Below, piece after piece: positions 8,204-18,607 of a DNA stretch of 64,000 bases (position 1 is the first letter of the stretch; the number at the start of each line of letters is the position of its first letter). The stretch is from Pycnococcus provasolii (Eukaryota > Chlorophyta > Pseudoscourfieldiophyceae > Pseudoscourfieldiales > Pycnococcaceae). The translations under genes and the position numbers were made by a program. A model generated the notes under the pieces. That model was not told where the DNA came from, made no database searches, and saw nothing but the letters and a program-made list of their open reading frames with translations. The stretch covers positions 186,001 through 250,000 of the forward strand of contig OW568866.1 in NCBI GenBank assembly GCA_938743325.2, in the 5' to 3' direction.

Positions 8204-11200
8204 TTATTTCGCAGCAGCCATCTTCGAGCACTCCTTCTTGTGCACCTTCCAGTGCCCCTTTTGGCACTCACGACCACAGTACCACACCTGTCGACACTGT
8301 CCGCAGCTCCTGAATTCGCCACGCGACGGCTCAAGCTTGGCGCAGAAGCCACACGCGCGCAGATGGCCAGTCATGGAGCGGCACCCTGCGTTGCCGCCTT
8401 CGCGCACATCATCATCGTCTCTCGTTGGCCGATCAGCGATCCGCGCGTATTGTCCGTACAAGCCTCCTTCCTCGAAGAACTTTTTATAGAACCAGTTCGG
8501 CTCAATTCCCGGGTTTTCCTTGTTAAACTTCCGGAAGTGCGCCTTGAATCCAGGTGCGTGGTACAGCATCGCTCCACATCGCATCATGACGAAGTCACTC
8601 TGCGTCGGCGACTGTTTCTGTTTGCCGCCGGTCAGCGAAGGCATCGAAGTGTTTATGATGCCCCACATCACGCTATGTACAACGTGATCACAATCTGGGA
8701 AGGCATCCGTCCCGATGCAAGCCAATCCTCCACTCGCGGCGACATTGGCAATGGCGTTGAAGGCGCCAGTGAAGGTATCCTCGCACGGCACGTCAAGCAG
8801 GCATGACGCCGCGTACATGACCCCGCACTTCAAAGTGCGATTTAGCATCTCCTTGCTACCTCGATGCACCGTAGCTAAAACCATCATCGTGCGACCAGGA
8901 GCCATGAGCAAAGGCCATGGAACGATCGTGCAGATTTTCTTGTCCTCCGCCTCCCACCACCGCACCGAAGGCCGATTTTTGTACGCATCGTCCCTCCTCT
9001 TGTACTCTGCAAGTGCCTCGTCTGCCCCCTCTTCGCCTGCATGCTTCGCTTTAACCAGGCTCATGAGCTCGCCAGGCTTCGAGGCGCCGCGGAACTTGCT
9101 CTTGGTCCACTTTCGCTTCGCCTTTGCAGTCTTCTCCACGATCACGTGAACGGCGAACCACATGAGGCGCATCGCTGTCTCTTCGATCGGCGGGGAAAGA
9201 CTATGCAGCGGCTCGCGCCACTCGGAATCCCAAAGGAGATGGTTGCACGAGAGCATCGTGTTCGAAACGACGTAGGGGTCGTTGCTCAGTAGAGCTTTTT
9301 CGATGTAGTTCACCCCGTCGTTCTGCATGAGCATCACACGGCAGTCTCGCACTCGCGTGAGCTGGCACAATCCCTCGGTCGCTTGCCGCGCAACCAAGGC
9401 ATCTGATGAAGAGCCAAGCTTCAGCATCATCTTCAGTCCACCTCGTTTGACCATCAGGTGCGCAAGAGGTCCAGGGACTACTGGCGTGTCCAGCGAGGCA
9501 TCCATGTTCACTTCCATGCCACGAGCACTCAGAAATGTGAGGAACGATGTTGCACGTACACGGGCCTCCTCCTCGTGCCGTTCATTGCGCCGCCTTGCAC
9601 GCTCGCACATCTTCACCGTCGCGTCGCTGTCGTCACCCTCATTCTTTGCGTCCCCAAACCCCTTCTCACAGGCTTCGAGCAGAGTCGCAAATGTCGGCTT
9701 ATCCTTGACGAAGGCAATCGCGAAATCGCGAGGCAAGCACTTCATGGAATGCTGGACAGCCATGATCGAGAAGATGCGCACCAAAGATCGATCAGACTTT
9801 ATGCCACCGATCCAGTCGTCAAGGCACGCCTTGTACAGGCGCGTCGCAAGCTTCAAATCCGGGGTAGGCTCTGGCTCCTCGTAGATGGACGTCGACGACA
9901 GCGTCGTTTTGCTGAGAACCTCGATGCACGTCGATAGCACTTCGTCGATATTGTAGCACACGGCTAGCTGGCGCAAGCTCACGGCTGGCCAGCGCGTCAA
10001 GTCCGCCTCGGCTGCGAAGGCATATTCGAGATTCACCGAGCGAATCTTCTTGATTGCGGAGAGTGTCTTCGTATCGGCGATGGCGCGAGCGAGATTCCTG
10101 TCGACCTGGATGCCAGCCTTCAGCGCCCCAAAGATGTGCATGTTGATGTTAGCCACACCCTCCGCGTCGCTGAGCTGATCAAGCATCATGAGCAACACCT
10201 TTGTCGCATATTGTGCCGTCTTCACCAGCGCATCCTTGTTGGACGATTGAGGCGCTGCGTTACGACGATTTCGACGATTTCCACCGGAGCTTGGGCGCAG
10301 CGGTTGGCGCGGCGGCGGCAGTGGCGTGTTCTCTTCCTCGTATCTCTCGCGAATCTCGATCGCCTGATTCTTGATTTCGATTTCACTGAACTGCATCGAT
10401 ATCAGTTTCATATCGCCGTGCTGCGCGGTGTGCACATCGCCGACGTGCTGACCGCCGTGCTCCGACCTACCGTAGTAGACGCGATCATGGTTCACATGAT
10501 GATAGAACTCCATCCACGTCTTTGCGAATGCGACGAGCTGTTCCTGACTCAGACCTTCGTCTCGCGAGTCGCGCACTTTTTTCGTCGTCCACCCCTCAAT
10601 CTTCCAGTCATTCCTTTCTTCACCCGACATGGTGACGAAGTACCTGTCCGTATCTTCGTTGCGCTCGAGCCACACTGCGCGCGCATCAAGGCCTCGCTCC
10701 TTCTGCAAAGCCATCCACTCACGATACCGAAGCATTCGTATGTCAACCATGTGCATTTTGACGCGCTCATCCTCGACCTTCTTGATTCGCTCTTCATCTT
10801 CGTCTCGACGGAACATGAAAGCGAAGTTCGCCTCTTCTTTCTTCACGAGAGGATCTTTCGACGACGGCGTTCCGCCTAGTTTCTGCAGAAGTTCCATGTA
10901 TCCGCCGTACATCAGCGGTTCGCAGCGTTCGTTGGAGAAGTACTCGGTCAGAGATTTGAGCGTATCCGCTGACGGCGGCGGCACGGGTTTCCCTTGCTTG
11001 CGCAGTGCACCAGCATTTTTTAGGGCGTACCCGACGTCGCGCGGGAACGGCAGCTCGTCGCGGTCTCCTTCTTCATCTGTGTAGTAGCTGTCCTCCGAGC
11101 TGTTTTCGTCATCACCGTCGGAGTCTTCTTCACCTTCATCGCTTTCACCTTCATCACCCGCCTCATCTTCCGAGTCCGTGACGTAGCCCCTGCCATCGCT

Positions 11201-11332
11201 CAGGTACGAGGAGGTGTCGGATGAGGACGCCTCCAGGTCGTCTGACGTGCCATAGCCTACGTAGTCCTCCTCCTCCTCCTCCTCCTCCTCCTTCTCAGAT
11301 GACGCAGCAGGGCCTTCTTGCATCGCAGCCAT
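8204..11332 (-). CDS. Large MYND zinc-finger protein with helical-repeat body
   Basis: 1042 residues. Residues 15-100 are strongly acidic and Ser-rich ([14 protein letters not shown] and later acidic runs), typical of a disordered lead. The middle (about 370-900) is alpha-helical, with repeated phrases such as ARQATEGLCQLTRVRDCRVMLM, and is compatible with armadillo/HEAT-like repeats. The last 45 residues are a classic MYND finger: C-G-F-C, then C-G-Q-C, W-Y-C-G-R-E-C-Q, H-W-x-x-H-K-x-E-C. MYND fingers bind proline-rich peptides and occur in chromatin regulators and chaperone adaptors; no SET domain is visible here. The start at 11332 (MAAMQEGPAASS) is the first ATG. It is divergent from the coiled-coil gene at 11710. 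Confidence 0.78.
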   Translation of the reverse strand: MAAMQEGPAASSEKEEEEEEEEDYVGYGTSDDLEASSSDTSSYLSDGRGYVTDSEDEAGDEGESDEGEEDSDGDDENSSEDSYYTDEEGDRDELPFPRDVGYALKNAGALRKQGKPVPPPSADTLKSLTEYFSNERCEPLMYGGYMELLQKLGGTPSSKDPLVKKEEANFAFMFRRDEDEERIKKVEDERVKMHMVDIRMLRYREWMALQKERGLDARAVWLERNEDTDRYFVTMSGEERNDWKIEGWTTKKVRDSRDEGLSQEQLVAFAKTWMEFYHHVNHDRVYYGRSEHGGQHVGDVHTAQHGDMKLISMQFSEIEIKNQAIEIRERYEEENTPLPPPRQPLRPSSGGNRRNRRNAAPQSSNKDALVKTAQYATKVLLMMLDQLSDAEGVANINMHIFGALKAGIQVDRNLARAIADTKTLSAIKKIRSVNLEYAFAAEADLTRWPAVSLRQLAVCYNIDEVLSTCIEVLSKTTLSSTSIYEEPEPTPDLKLATRLYKACLDDWIGGIKSDRSLVRIFSIMAVQHSMKCLPRDFAIAFVKDKPTFATLLEACEKGFGDAKNEGDDSDATVKMCERARRRNERHEEEARVRATSFLTFLSARGMEVNMDASLDTPVVPGPLAHLMVKRGGLKMMLKLGSSSDALVARQATEGLCQLTRVRDCRVMLMQNDGVNYIEKALLSNDPYVVSNTMLSCNHLLWDSEWREPLHSLSPPIEETAMRLMWFAVHVIVEKTAKAKRKWTKSKFRGASKPGELMSLVKAKHAGEEGADEALAEYKRRDDAYKNRPSVRWWEAEDKKICTIVPWPLLMAPGRTMMVLATVHRGSKEMLNRTLKCGVMYAASCLLDVPCEDTFTGAFNAIANVAASGGLACIGTDAFPDCDHVVHSVMWGIINTSMPSLTGGKQKQSPTQSDFVMMRCGAMLYHAPGFKAHFRKFNKENPGIEPNWFYKKFFEEGGLYGQYARIADRPTRDDDDVREGGNAGCRSMTGHLRACGFCAKLEPSRGEFRSCGQCRQVWYCGRECQKGHWKVHKKECSKMAAAK

Positions 11333-11709
11333 TGAGCACGATTAAGGTCGACTGCTGGGTCCCGCTGAGGAGGACGTCCGGGAAGCAAGCGCGCGAAAGA
11401 GGAAGTCCCGATTCCTGAATCATGGGAGCCCCCCCATCAAGAACCCTAACCCAGTAACCCTAACCCATTAACCCTAACCCTAACCGCATTCCGAATTCCG
11501 CATTCGCATTCTTGTCCCCTGTCACCTGTCGTCGTGGCGTCGTTTGTTTGTTCTGTCTTGACCTTTGCGTCGGTCGGGGTGTGCCCCCCAAACAAATCAT
11601 TGAAACGCCTTGGAATCATTAGTATTCGCACTCGCTTTCTTTGTTTGGTTTGGTTTGGTTTGTTGCCTGTTTGTTCCGTGTTCGTTCCCTTTCCATCGTC
11701 AAATAGTCT
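11333..11709. other. Divergent promoter region with telomere-type tract
   Basis: A 377-bp spacer between the MYND gene (minus) and the coiled-coil gene (plus). Its main feature is the CCCTAA tract at 11442-11486. No gene is visible. Confidence 0.55.
11442..11486. repeat. Interstitial telomere-type (CCCTAA)n tract
   Basis: Several AACCCTAACC units, some spaced by CAGT or CATT, lie 110 bp upstream of one gene start and 224 bp upstream of the other. Confidence 0.8.
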
Positions 11710-13938
11710 ATGGAAGCCATAAAGCGTTTCGCCAGCTCATTGGACGACCGCATTCAAACGCAGGCGAGGGAGCAGGCGCGCGTCCTCGCCGCACGCGAAC
11801 TCGCGAAAAAACAAAAAGAATCTGGCGAAGAGTCATCATCCTCTTCACGCTCGCAAAACACGCCGACCGTCGGACTACTAGGAGGAGACTATGCACCACC
11901 CGTGGGACTCGGGGGCGGGGGAGACTATGAGCCCGCTGCACAACCCGCGACGCAGCGCGAGACGTTCGCGGCGCAAGCTCCGTCGCTCGAGGAGCTGCAA
12001 ATTCTCGTCTCCAGCCTTGTCGACGAAGTTGAGCGCGTCAGGCGGGTCGCGCAGTCCGCGGACGAAAGCGCTAACCATGCACTCGCAGCGGCGACGGGAA
12101 GGCAAGCGAAGGAGACGGCAACAACGCAGAACGTTGCGTCGGGAGTTGAGGGTCCGCCGCTCATAGACGTGGGCAACACAGCGCCACAAACTATGGTTAG
12201 CATCGCAGAAAACACAGACAACGTGGGTCAGCGGTTAAGTGCCGTGGAGATGGCGGCAACGAGCACGGAGAGCAAGGTGACACTCGTGGCTGAAAAGTTA
12301 GTCAGCACGATGCAACGCTTGGTAGCTTTAGAGGCTAACAAGGCGACAGCACCGTCGATTCCAGACGAAGTGTCGCGACGACTAAGTGCCCTGGAGGCTG
12401 CGACCGCGGCTAACAAGGCGACAGCACCGTCGATTCCAGACGAAGTGTCGCGACGACTAAGTGCCCTGGAGGCTGCGACCGCGGCTAACAAGGCGACAGC
12501 ACCGTCGATTCCAGACGAAGTGTCGCAACGTCTAAGTGCCCTGGAGGCTGCCACGCCGTCAATACCTGAAGACGTCGTTCAACGTTTGATAGCCTTGGAG
12601 ACAGCCGCCGCATCAGCAGCAGAAGCGACGGACACGCCGTCATTTGCCACGGTGTTGCCAGATGATGTGGAGAAACGCTTAAGTGCCGTCGAAGCAGCGG
12701 CAGCTGGCACCGCTGGAGCGCCTCTCGCAGCTTCAGCTTTGCTGAAGACTTTGGGAGAACGCATTTCGGCCATCGAGGGGAAGAGAGAAGAATCTAACAC
12801 CGCCTCGCAGCCTGACTTAGAAGCTCGCATTGGCGAGCTCGAGGCGCGCGTGGTGCAGTCGATGGATGATCGTGTGGCGAAACTGGATGCACGAGTATCG
12901 ACTTCCATGAGTGAGCTAGAGGCACGCACGATGCAGCTATCCGAGTCGATGCTTGCTTCTCGCGTTGAGACGGCGCGTGCCGATATCGAAGGGAAGGTGG
13001 GTGCACAAGTCGATGCCGTATTTTCGGAACGCATGGAGACGCCGTCGACTTCCATTGGCGAGCTCGAGGCGCGCGTATCGCAGAAGACGGATGATCGCGT
13101 CGCGGCGCTGGTCGATTCCGTGTCAACTTCCATTGAGACGGCGCGTGCCGAAATCGAAGGGCGGGTGGGTGCACAAGTCGATGCCGCCTTTTCAGAACGT
13201 ATGGAGACGCTGTCGACTTCCATTGGCGAGCTCGAGGCGCGCGTATCGCAGAAGACGGATGATCGCGTCGCGGCGCTGGTCGATTCCGTGTCAACTTCCA
13301 TTGAGACGGCGCGTGCCGAAATCGAAGGGCGGGTGGGTGCACAAGTCGATGCCGCCTTTTCAGAACGCATGGAGTCGCTGTCGACTTCCATGAATGATCG
13401 CGTCGCGGGGTTGTCGACTTCCATCGGCGAGCTCGAGGTGCGCATGGTGCAGTCGATAGATGATCGTGTGGCGAAACTGGACGATCGCGTATCAACATCT
13501 ATCAGCGAGCTCGAGCATGCGTCAGAGTCGATGTTGACAGCTCGGATAGAGGTGACTCGCGGCGAAATGGAGGCTCGATTGCTTCAGCTCTGTGAATCGC
13601 GGATCGAGTCATCTCGACAGGACATCGTTGCAACGTCCGAGGCGAAAATTTCAGAGGCTGCGCTTTCGTCTCAGCATTCGATGGAGACGGCGATGAACAC
13701 TCGCATAAGCGATCTGATGGCGCGCATGCTTGAGTCTGTTGAATCGCACATCGAGACGGCAGTGCAAGATCGCGTCGATGCGCTTGAGGGTCGTTTGAGG
13801 AAGGCTTCCGCTGGCCTTTCCGATCTGAGTGACTCCGTGGAGGCGCGCATCCAGCGCATGAAGGAGCTTGAGCAGAGCGTGTGGGAGTCGCTGATGATCA
13901 TGCAGAATCAAGGCTCTCAGAGTGAGAAGTCCTCGTAA
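11710..13938 (+). CDS. Repetitive long coiled-coil protein
   Basis: 742 residues, almost all heptad-like. Residues 1-110 hold a helical lead and a Ser/Gly/Pro linker. From about 85 onwards Leu/Ala/Val heptads continue to the C-terminus (MKELEQSVWESLMIMQ). Two families of exact internal repeats are present: a 25-residue unit (ANKATAPSIPDEVSRRLSAL) in three copies at 12334-12558, and a 56-residue unit (containing TSIGELEARVSQKTDDRVAAL) from about 13036 to 13380. Such rods serve as golgins, flagellar or centrosomal scaffolds. The RVAxLD / SISELE cadence also recalls Myosin-tail or autotransporter stalks. No targeting signal is evident. Function not assigned. Confidence 0.65.
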   Translation: MEAIKRFASSLDDRIQTQAREQARVLAARELAKKQKESGEESSSSSRSQNTPTVGLLGGDYAPPVGLGGGGDYEPAAQPATQRETFAAQAPSLEELQILVSSLVDEVERVRRVAQSADESANHALAAATGRQAKETATTQNVASGVEGPPLIDVGNTAPQTMVSIAENTDNVGQRLSAVEMAATSTESKVTLVAEKLVSTMQRLVALEANKATAPSIPDEVSRRLSALEAATAANKATAPSIPDEVSRRLSALEAATAANKATAPSIPDEVSQRLSALEAATPSIPEDVVQRLIALETAAASAAEATDTPSFATVLPDDVEKRLSAVEAAAAGTAGAPLAASALLKTLGERISAIEGKREESNTASQPDLEARIGELEARVVQSMDDRVAKLDARVSTSMSELEARTMQLSESMLASRVETARADIEGKVGAQVDAVFSERMETPSTSIGELEARVSQKTDDRVAALVDSVSTSIETARAEIEGRVGAQVDAAFSERMETLSTSIGELEARVSQKTDDRVAALVDSVSTSIETARAEIEGRVGAQVDAAFSERMESLSTSMNDRVAGLSTSIGELEVRMVQSIDDRVAKLDDRVSTSISELEHASESMLTARIEVTRGEMEARLLQLCESRIESSRQDIVATSEAKISEAALSSQHSMETAMNTRISDLMARMLESVESHIETAVQDRVDALEGRLRKASAGLSDLSDSVEARIQRMKELEQSVWESLMIMQNQGSQSEKSS
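12334..12558 (+). repeat. 75-bp tandem coding repeat, three copies
   Basis: Units start at 12334, 12409 and 12484 (spacing exactly 75 bp, 25 codons). They are nearly identical at DNA level, so the expansion is recent and keeps frame and heptad register. Confidence 0.9.
13036..13380 (+). repeat. 168-bp tandem coding repeat
   Basis: Near-identical sequence recurs with 168-bp spacing (for example gcgtgccgaa at 13143 and 13311), encoding 56 residues, that is, eight heptads. Both the DNA identity and the heptad register are preserved. Confidence 0.85.
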
Positions 13939-14324
13939 ACTTACAGTAAAAAGTAGTCTATCCATAACAAGACATATTTTACCTTAGAATACGGTGTTAC
14001 GAAACGAAAAAAAGACTGTACTAACGTGAACCTTAACTTAAGAACTACTGTACCATATTATGCATGGTCTGAATATCCCAAAGAAGAACGACTTACAGTA
14101 ACTAAGAGTAGTACTATCCTAAGGTTAGTCTATCTATTACGAACTCTGGATAGGTATGGATAGACGACCATAGCCAAGGAAATCATGGGATGGGGCCCCG
14201 AATCATCGGAACCCCGAATCAGTCGGAATTGCACCAACTAAGGTCGACCTCTCGTCGGGGAATTGCAAACGTGTCCTCTTCTCTTCTTCCAATAATCTCC
14301 CCCTCCGGAAAGCCATTTGGAACT
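13939..14324. other. AT-richer intergenic spacer
   Basis: Between two plus-strand genes. It contains runs such as cttaacttaag and several short tactgta/gtacta words. No gene or clear repeat seen. The frame of the next gene is open from 14190, but I take that lead as 5' UTR. Confidence 0.45.
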
Positions 14325-16619
14325 ATGTCGTCGAGCTCGGACCATGTCTCGTCCGACCTAGACCTGTCCGTCCCTCTGCTCGCTCGTGCTGCGGGTGACG
14401 ATAACGCCGCCTCGGCCTCGGCTTCAGTGGCGCATCCTGAGGGGGTGCTGGAGAGAATGCAATCCGCTCCTCCTCCTGCTCTTGCTCCTCAAAATCCCAC
14501 CTCAGCGGGTTGGTCCGCATCTTCACCGGCGAGGTCCCCGCCCCCACCCGCGCGCGCGCACTTGTCGTCGTATGAACGCATACTCCTTCCGCGAGGATTC
14601 ACCGCAGAGACGAACGCAATGAGCAACGCCAGGCAAGGCGGGCAGGGACGTGGTGGTGCGCCTCCCAACGCGGCTCACACGCAGATGTTTCGACCGCCTC
14701 CGCCAACGCTTCGCTCGTCCGCCATGGAGCCGGTGTGCCGCTTCATACAGATTTTTAGAGACGGGAGCACGAGAAGACACTCGGGAACGAGGCGCGCCAT
14801 TCTCGCAAAGTGCACGAGCGAGTCGTTCGGAGGACGGGCGGTGAGGATGCGAGACGCGGACATCAGGCTACTGCTTGGGAACCCGCTCGAGGATGACAGG
14901 CTGCTCACCCTCAAGAGCGACGGACAGCCGCTCGTCATGCTGCGCCGAGAACGCGTGGGCATCGTGTGCCTCGGAAGCCTCAGACTTGCTGTGACAAACG
15001 AGTGGGCTCTCATCGTCATACCTCCCACGGGACCGAACGCGCACACCAACTCCGCCGCCGAGGCGGCGAGGCAGTGGGCGCAGGGAAGTGACGAGACGCT
15101 GGCGCACGTGCGCGAGCCGTCAGCCCTACCGCATTTCATGTCCGGCAAGAGAGGGCGGCGCGCCATGAGGAAGGATGCTCAGCAGGGCGCGGAGTCGACG
15201 TACGCCGCGCTCGCACTGTACCACGCACTGAGCCACTCGAGCGTGTCTGCGCCGGAGGAGTTCGCGGCGCACCTCGCTTCGAAGCTGAAGGCTGCGCGGC
15301 ACAAGAAGATGGCACGGCGTGCCGCAGCGGCAGCGCACAGCGACGTCGTCGGTTATGATACTCGAGACGACGGCATGTTCGTGAGCAAGCATATGGCCTC
15401 GCTGTCTCAGCTATCGACGAGTCTTAGTGCGAATCGGGAGAATGACGTGGATGCGTCATTCTTCAGCCCAATGATGCCTTCAAGAATACCGCGCCCGGGT
15501 TCGACAAATGAGCTGGACGATCTTGTTGCAACCCCCGGCTCAGACAACGACAACGACGACAATGGCAACAATAACAGCTCGTCACCGTCTACCGACGATC
15601 CACGCGACGATGATCACATGGACGCAGCCGCTTTGGGGGAGAACGACGAGTCACTGCCCTTCGAGGCGAGCGTCGTTGACACTATGCTTGACTTCACCGG
15701 CCGCGCTCTGCTCGAGGCTACGCAGGCGCTTACGCTGGCCTCGAGGCCCGTTGTGACCGCGCTGAGCATGCCGCGCGGTTTCACCGTCACGGAGGGTGTC
15801 CTGGACGCGGTGCGAAAGGTGAAGGGTTGCCAGGCGTCGCTTGCAAGCGATGCCATTGCAAATCACCAGAGTCTCGAGAGATTTTTGGACGCTGCGGACC
15901 AGAACTACCACGACCAGGAGGTGCATGTGGAGGGTGGTGAGTACCACCGGCGCACCTCGTCGTCGCTGCCCCGTGCGATGGGTGAGTATGGGAATAGCGT
16001 TGGCCGTGGATTAGGCGGCGAAAGCCAAATAAAGGAGATTGGCCTGCTGGTTCTTCCGAACATGGGAAGTCGCCATAGCAGCGAGGAGGGAATGTACCAG
16101 GGTCCAACCTCAGCACCTGTTCCAGCAGCAGCCACGACGAGAGGAGGACGTGGAGGCTCTAATGGCCTTCCTCCCAAGTTGCCCAACCAGCACCCCGGCC
16201 CGTGGCATGCGGGTACGAACACAAACATCCTCGAGGCGCTTGAGGGCCACCTGCGCACGTACTCGTACGCCAAGCAGCTGCTGAAGAATGTCGAGAGCGC
16301 GCTCGAGGATGCGGAGGAGATTGCCAACTTGTACCTCGATGCGACGCGCAACCAGCTGATCCGCCTCGAGCTTTTGTTGACGTTGGCGGCGCTGAGCATT
16401 GCCGTTTACGGTCTTGTGGCTGGTGTATTTGGAATGAACGTTCCCATCCCGAACGAGCTCAAGCATCGCCATGCGGAGGAGTGCATGTCGCGATACTGGG
16501 GCTTTGTCGCGCAGTTTGTCTGCGACCCCTTTTACTACATCAACATCCTAAGTACGACCATATCAGCGGCGATTTTTACGGTGATGTTTGTCGTTTGGAA
16601 GAGTAAGGGATGGGTGTGA
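14325..16619 (+). CDS. CorA/MRS2/ALR-type Mg2+ transporter
   Basis: 764 residues from the chosen ATG at 14325 (MSSSSDHVSSDLDLSVPLLA); the frame is open from an ATG at 14190. The last 95 residues are diagnostic: TM1 (LELLLTLAALSIAVYGLVAGVF) ends in the G-M-N motif that forms the pore entrance, then a short loop and TM2 (INILSTTISAAIFTVMFVVW). The preceding helix with EEIANLYLDATRNQLIRLE is the long CorA stalk. Residues 180-300 carry the cytosolic alpha/beta domain (CRFIQIFRDG; GIVCLGSLRLAVTNEWALIVIP). Insertions of Ser/Asp/Asn-rich sequence (about 400-470) make it longer than plant MRS2. The N-terminal acidic dileucine (DLDLSVPLL) hints at a vacuolar or endosomal site, which is inference. CorA proteins are pentamers. 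Confidence 0.86.
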   Translation: MSSSSDHVSSDLDLSVPLLARAAGDDNAASASASVAHPEGVLERMQSAPPPALAPQNPTSAGWSASSPARSPPPPARAHLSSYERILLPRGFTAETNAMSNARQGGQGRGGAPPNAAHTQMFRPPPPTLRSSAMEPVCRFIQIFRDGSTRRHSGTRRAILAKCTSESFGGRAVRMRDADIRLLLGNPLEDDRLLTLKSDGQPLVMLRRERVGIVCLGSLRLAVTNEWALIVIPPTGPNAHTNSAAEAARQWAQGSDETLAHVREPSALPHFMSGKRGRRAMRKDAQQGAESTYAALALYHALSHSSVSAPEEFAAHLASKLKAARHKKMARRAAAAAHSDVVGYDTRDDGMFVSKHMASLSQLSTSLSANRENDVDASFFSPMMPSRIPRPGSTNELDDLVATPGSDNDNDDNGNNNSSSPSTDDPRDDDHMDAAALGENDESLPFEASVVDTMLDFTGRALLEATQALTLASRPVVTALSMPRGFTVTEGVLDAVRKVKGCQASLASDAIANHQSLERFLDAADQNYHDQEVHVEGGEYHRRTSSSLPRAMGEYGNSVGRGLGGESQIKEIGLLVLPNMGSRHSSEEGMYQGPTSAPVPAAATTRGGRGGSNGLPPKLPNQHPGPWHAGTNTNILEALEGHLRTYSYAKQLLKNVESALEDAEEIANLYLDATRNQLIRLELLLTLAALSIAVYGLVAGVFGMNVPIPNELKHRHAEECMSRYWGFVAQFVCDPFYYINILSTTISAAIFTVMFVVWKSKGWV

Positions 16620-16849
16620 AGTTTGTTTGCTTGTTTGTTTGTAGAAGAAAATGTATCAGTAGAATTAGAATTGTTCGAGAAAAAATTTGTTTAACGTTTT
16701 GAAAAAAAGTAAAGTTGAAAAACTGAAAGCGAAAAACGTCAAACAATGAAAGAAAGAAAGAAGGAAGGCTTTGGCTTTCGCAAGAAATTTCTTTGCAAGT
16801 GGTGGTGGTGGTGGTGGTGGCGGTTTGGTTTTGACTGTTCCAAATCAAA

Positions 16850-18449
16850 TCATGCAGCCGCATGTGGTTTTTGAGGCTTGCGTCGATTTCGACTCTTGTC
16901 GCGAAAGCTAGCCATGGTTGCCGAGCATGGACTTGGCGGAGACGTCATATCTGTCGCCGGCGCCGGCGCCTCGGTTGTCGCAGCCTTGAATCGCTTTTTG
17001 AGTGGACTCACCTCCTTCTCCTCCTCAGAGGAGTCAAACAGGTCCGAGTCCTCTTCCTCCGACGTCATCTGCAGCGCGAGCGCCTCCGCCGCCGCCTCCG
17101 CGACGTCCGCGACGTCCGCCAGCCTACGGCGACGAGTTCCTCCTCCATCTGACACGGACACAGACCTGCATCCGAGCAGCTCGTCGTAGACAGTCACCCA
17201 CCCACCTTCGGATGCTGCTGCTCCGTCAGCGGGCGCATCGCGCCTGCTTCGTGCCTTGCGCGGTGCAATCGCCGCGAGCGCCGGAGCACCCAGTCGCGAT
17301 TCCGCGCGGCGTGCGTACGACTGCCCGGCCGTGTTGCCGTGGTTGCCACCGCTGCCGCTGCTGTATCCGCACACGTTCCCTCCGACGTCGTTGCTTCCAT
17401 GCTCGTTGTGCATGTTGTCGATGGAGGTGACGTCGTGGTGTTGGGGAAACATCTGCTGCATCGGAGATTCAGGCGGCGGCGGCGACGCGAGCACCGTCGT
17501 CATCACCGGCGCGGTCGTCGCCGACCCGGCGCACATGGCCCAGCAGTCTCCGCCATTGACACGGTAGAAGCGACCTGTAGATGTGTACAAGGCGTGTCGA
17601 ATCTGGCTCTTCCAGTGGTTGTTGGTCGTAATGAGCCGCGATCCTTCGCTGCGCTTGTACGCAATCCTTCCATTCTGCTCGCTGAAGGCGTAAATCTGGC
17701 GGAGGCTTGCATTGCCACCGCAGCTCACAATAGCGGCATGGATGAGGTCGTGCACGGACACGAACGCCGGAACGACGAGTGCATTACTGTTGTGCAGCTT
17801 GTTCGTGTCGCTGCTTGTTTGTGTTGCGGGTAATGGTGGTGGTGGCTGTACAGCAGCTGGTTGCTGCTGTCGTCGTTGCTGGTGCTGCTGCTGCTGCTTT
17901 GGCTGTGGCGGCGGCGGCGGTGGTGGCACTGCTGCTGCTGTTTCTGCAGCCTTTGGTTGCTGAACTTGTGGTGGAGGTGGAGGTGGCGGCGGCGGTGCTG
18001 CTGCTCCTGCTGCTGCTGCAGCTGGTGGTGGTGGTGGTGGTGGTGCCTCCGCTGCTGCCGCTGTCGTTTCGACCGATTTCTGCGGTGGTAGCGTCGTCGT
18101 TCGTTGCTGCTGCTGCTGCTGAAAGTGCTGCTGCCAAGCCGCAGCGTTCGTCTGCATCGCCGCCATCGCGTGAGCCATGAGCGAAGCCGTGGCGTTTGGC
18201 GAGCACATCGCTGCCGCCTGCGGCATGAACGCCGCCGCCGGTGGCGCGAACCAGCTCGCAAACGCCGCCGGTGGTGGCGCGAACCAGCTCGCCCCACCAG
18301 CTTGCGACGCCGAGAGCGGTGGACTCTCTGTCTGTCGATGTGGCTGCGGCGGTGGTGTCGTCGTGTTGTACTTTGCGTTGAAAGCGTTAGCGTTTTCGTT
18401 CATGTTTGCGGCATACGCCGCGAGGTGTTGTTGCCACAGTTGGGCGGCG

Positions 18450-18480
<31 letters not shown>

Positions 18481-18607
18481 TCGCTGGGTAGTGCATGGTC
18501 GCCGTCGTGGCTGCCGACGTCGTCTGGTGCTGGATCGGCGCGGGGTAGTGGATCGGAGCAGCATTAGGAGCCGTGGTTTGGTTGTGCGTCGTCGTTTGCA
18601 TCATCAT
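16850..18607 (-). CDS. Winged-helix (forkhead-like) Q/P-rich putative transcription factor
   Basis: 585 residues. The first 270 are polar low complexity: poly-Gln runs, poly-Pro and Ala/Pro stretches. Residues about 278-352 form one ordered domain with VSVHDLIHAAIVSCGG, SLRQIYAFSEQNG, WKSQIRHAL and GRFYRV. The order helix, helix, W-x-x-x-I-R-H-x-L, then F-x-x-V is that of a forkhead-type winged helix, in which the W...IRH..L segment is the DNA-recognition helix. An insertion of about ten residues precedes the Trp. The C-terminus has an acidic Ser patch (SEEEDSDLFDSSEEE) and a basic, NLS-like end (KSRNRRKPQK). A transcription factor role is inferred. Other winged-helix families (H15, HARE) are possible. 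Confidence 0.55.

Noticed and set aside
12579-13445. 288-residue antisense frame with repeats
   Set aside because: It lies opposite the coiled-coil gene and arises from its repeats; composition is Ser/Arg-rich without domain sense.
17725-18297. His/Arg-rich frames opposite the winged-helix gene
   Set aside because: Mirror translations of CAG/CCG codon runs.
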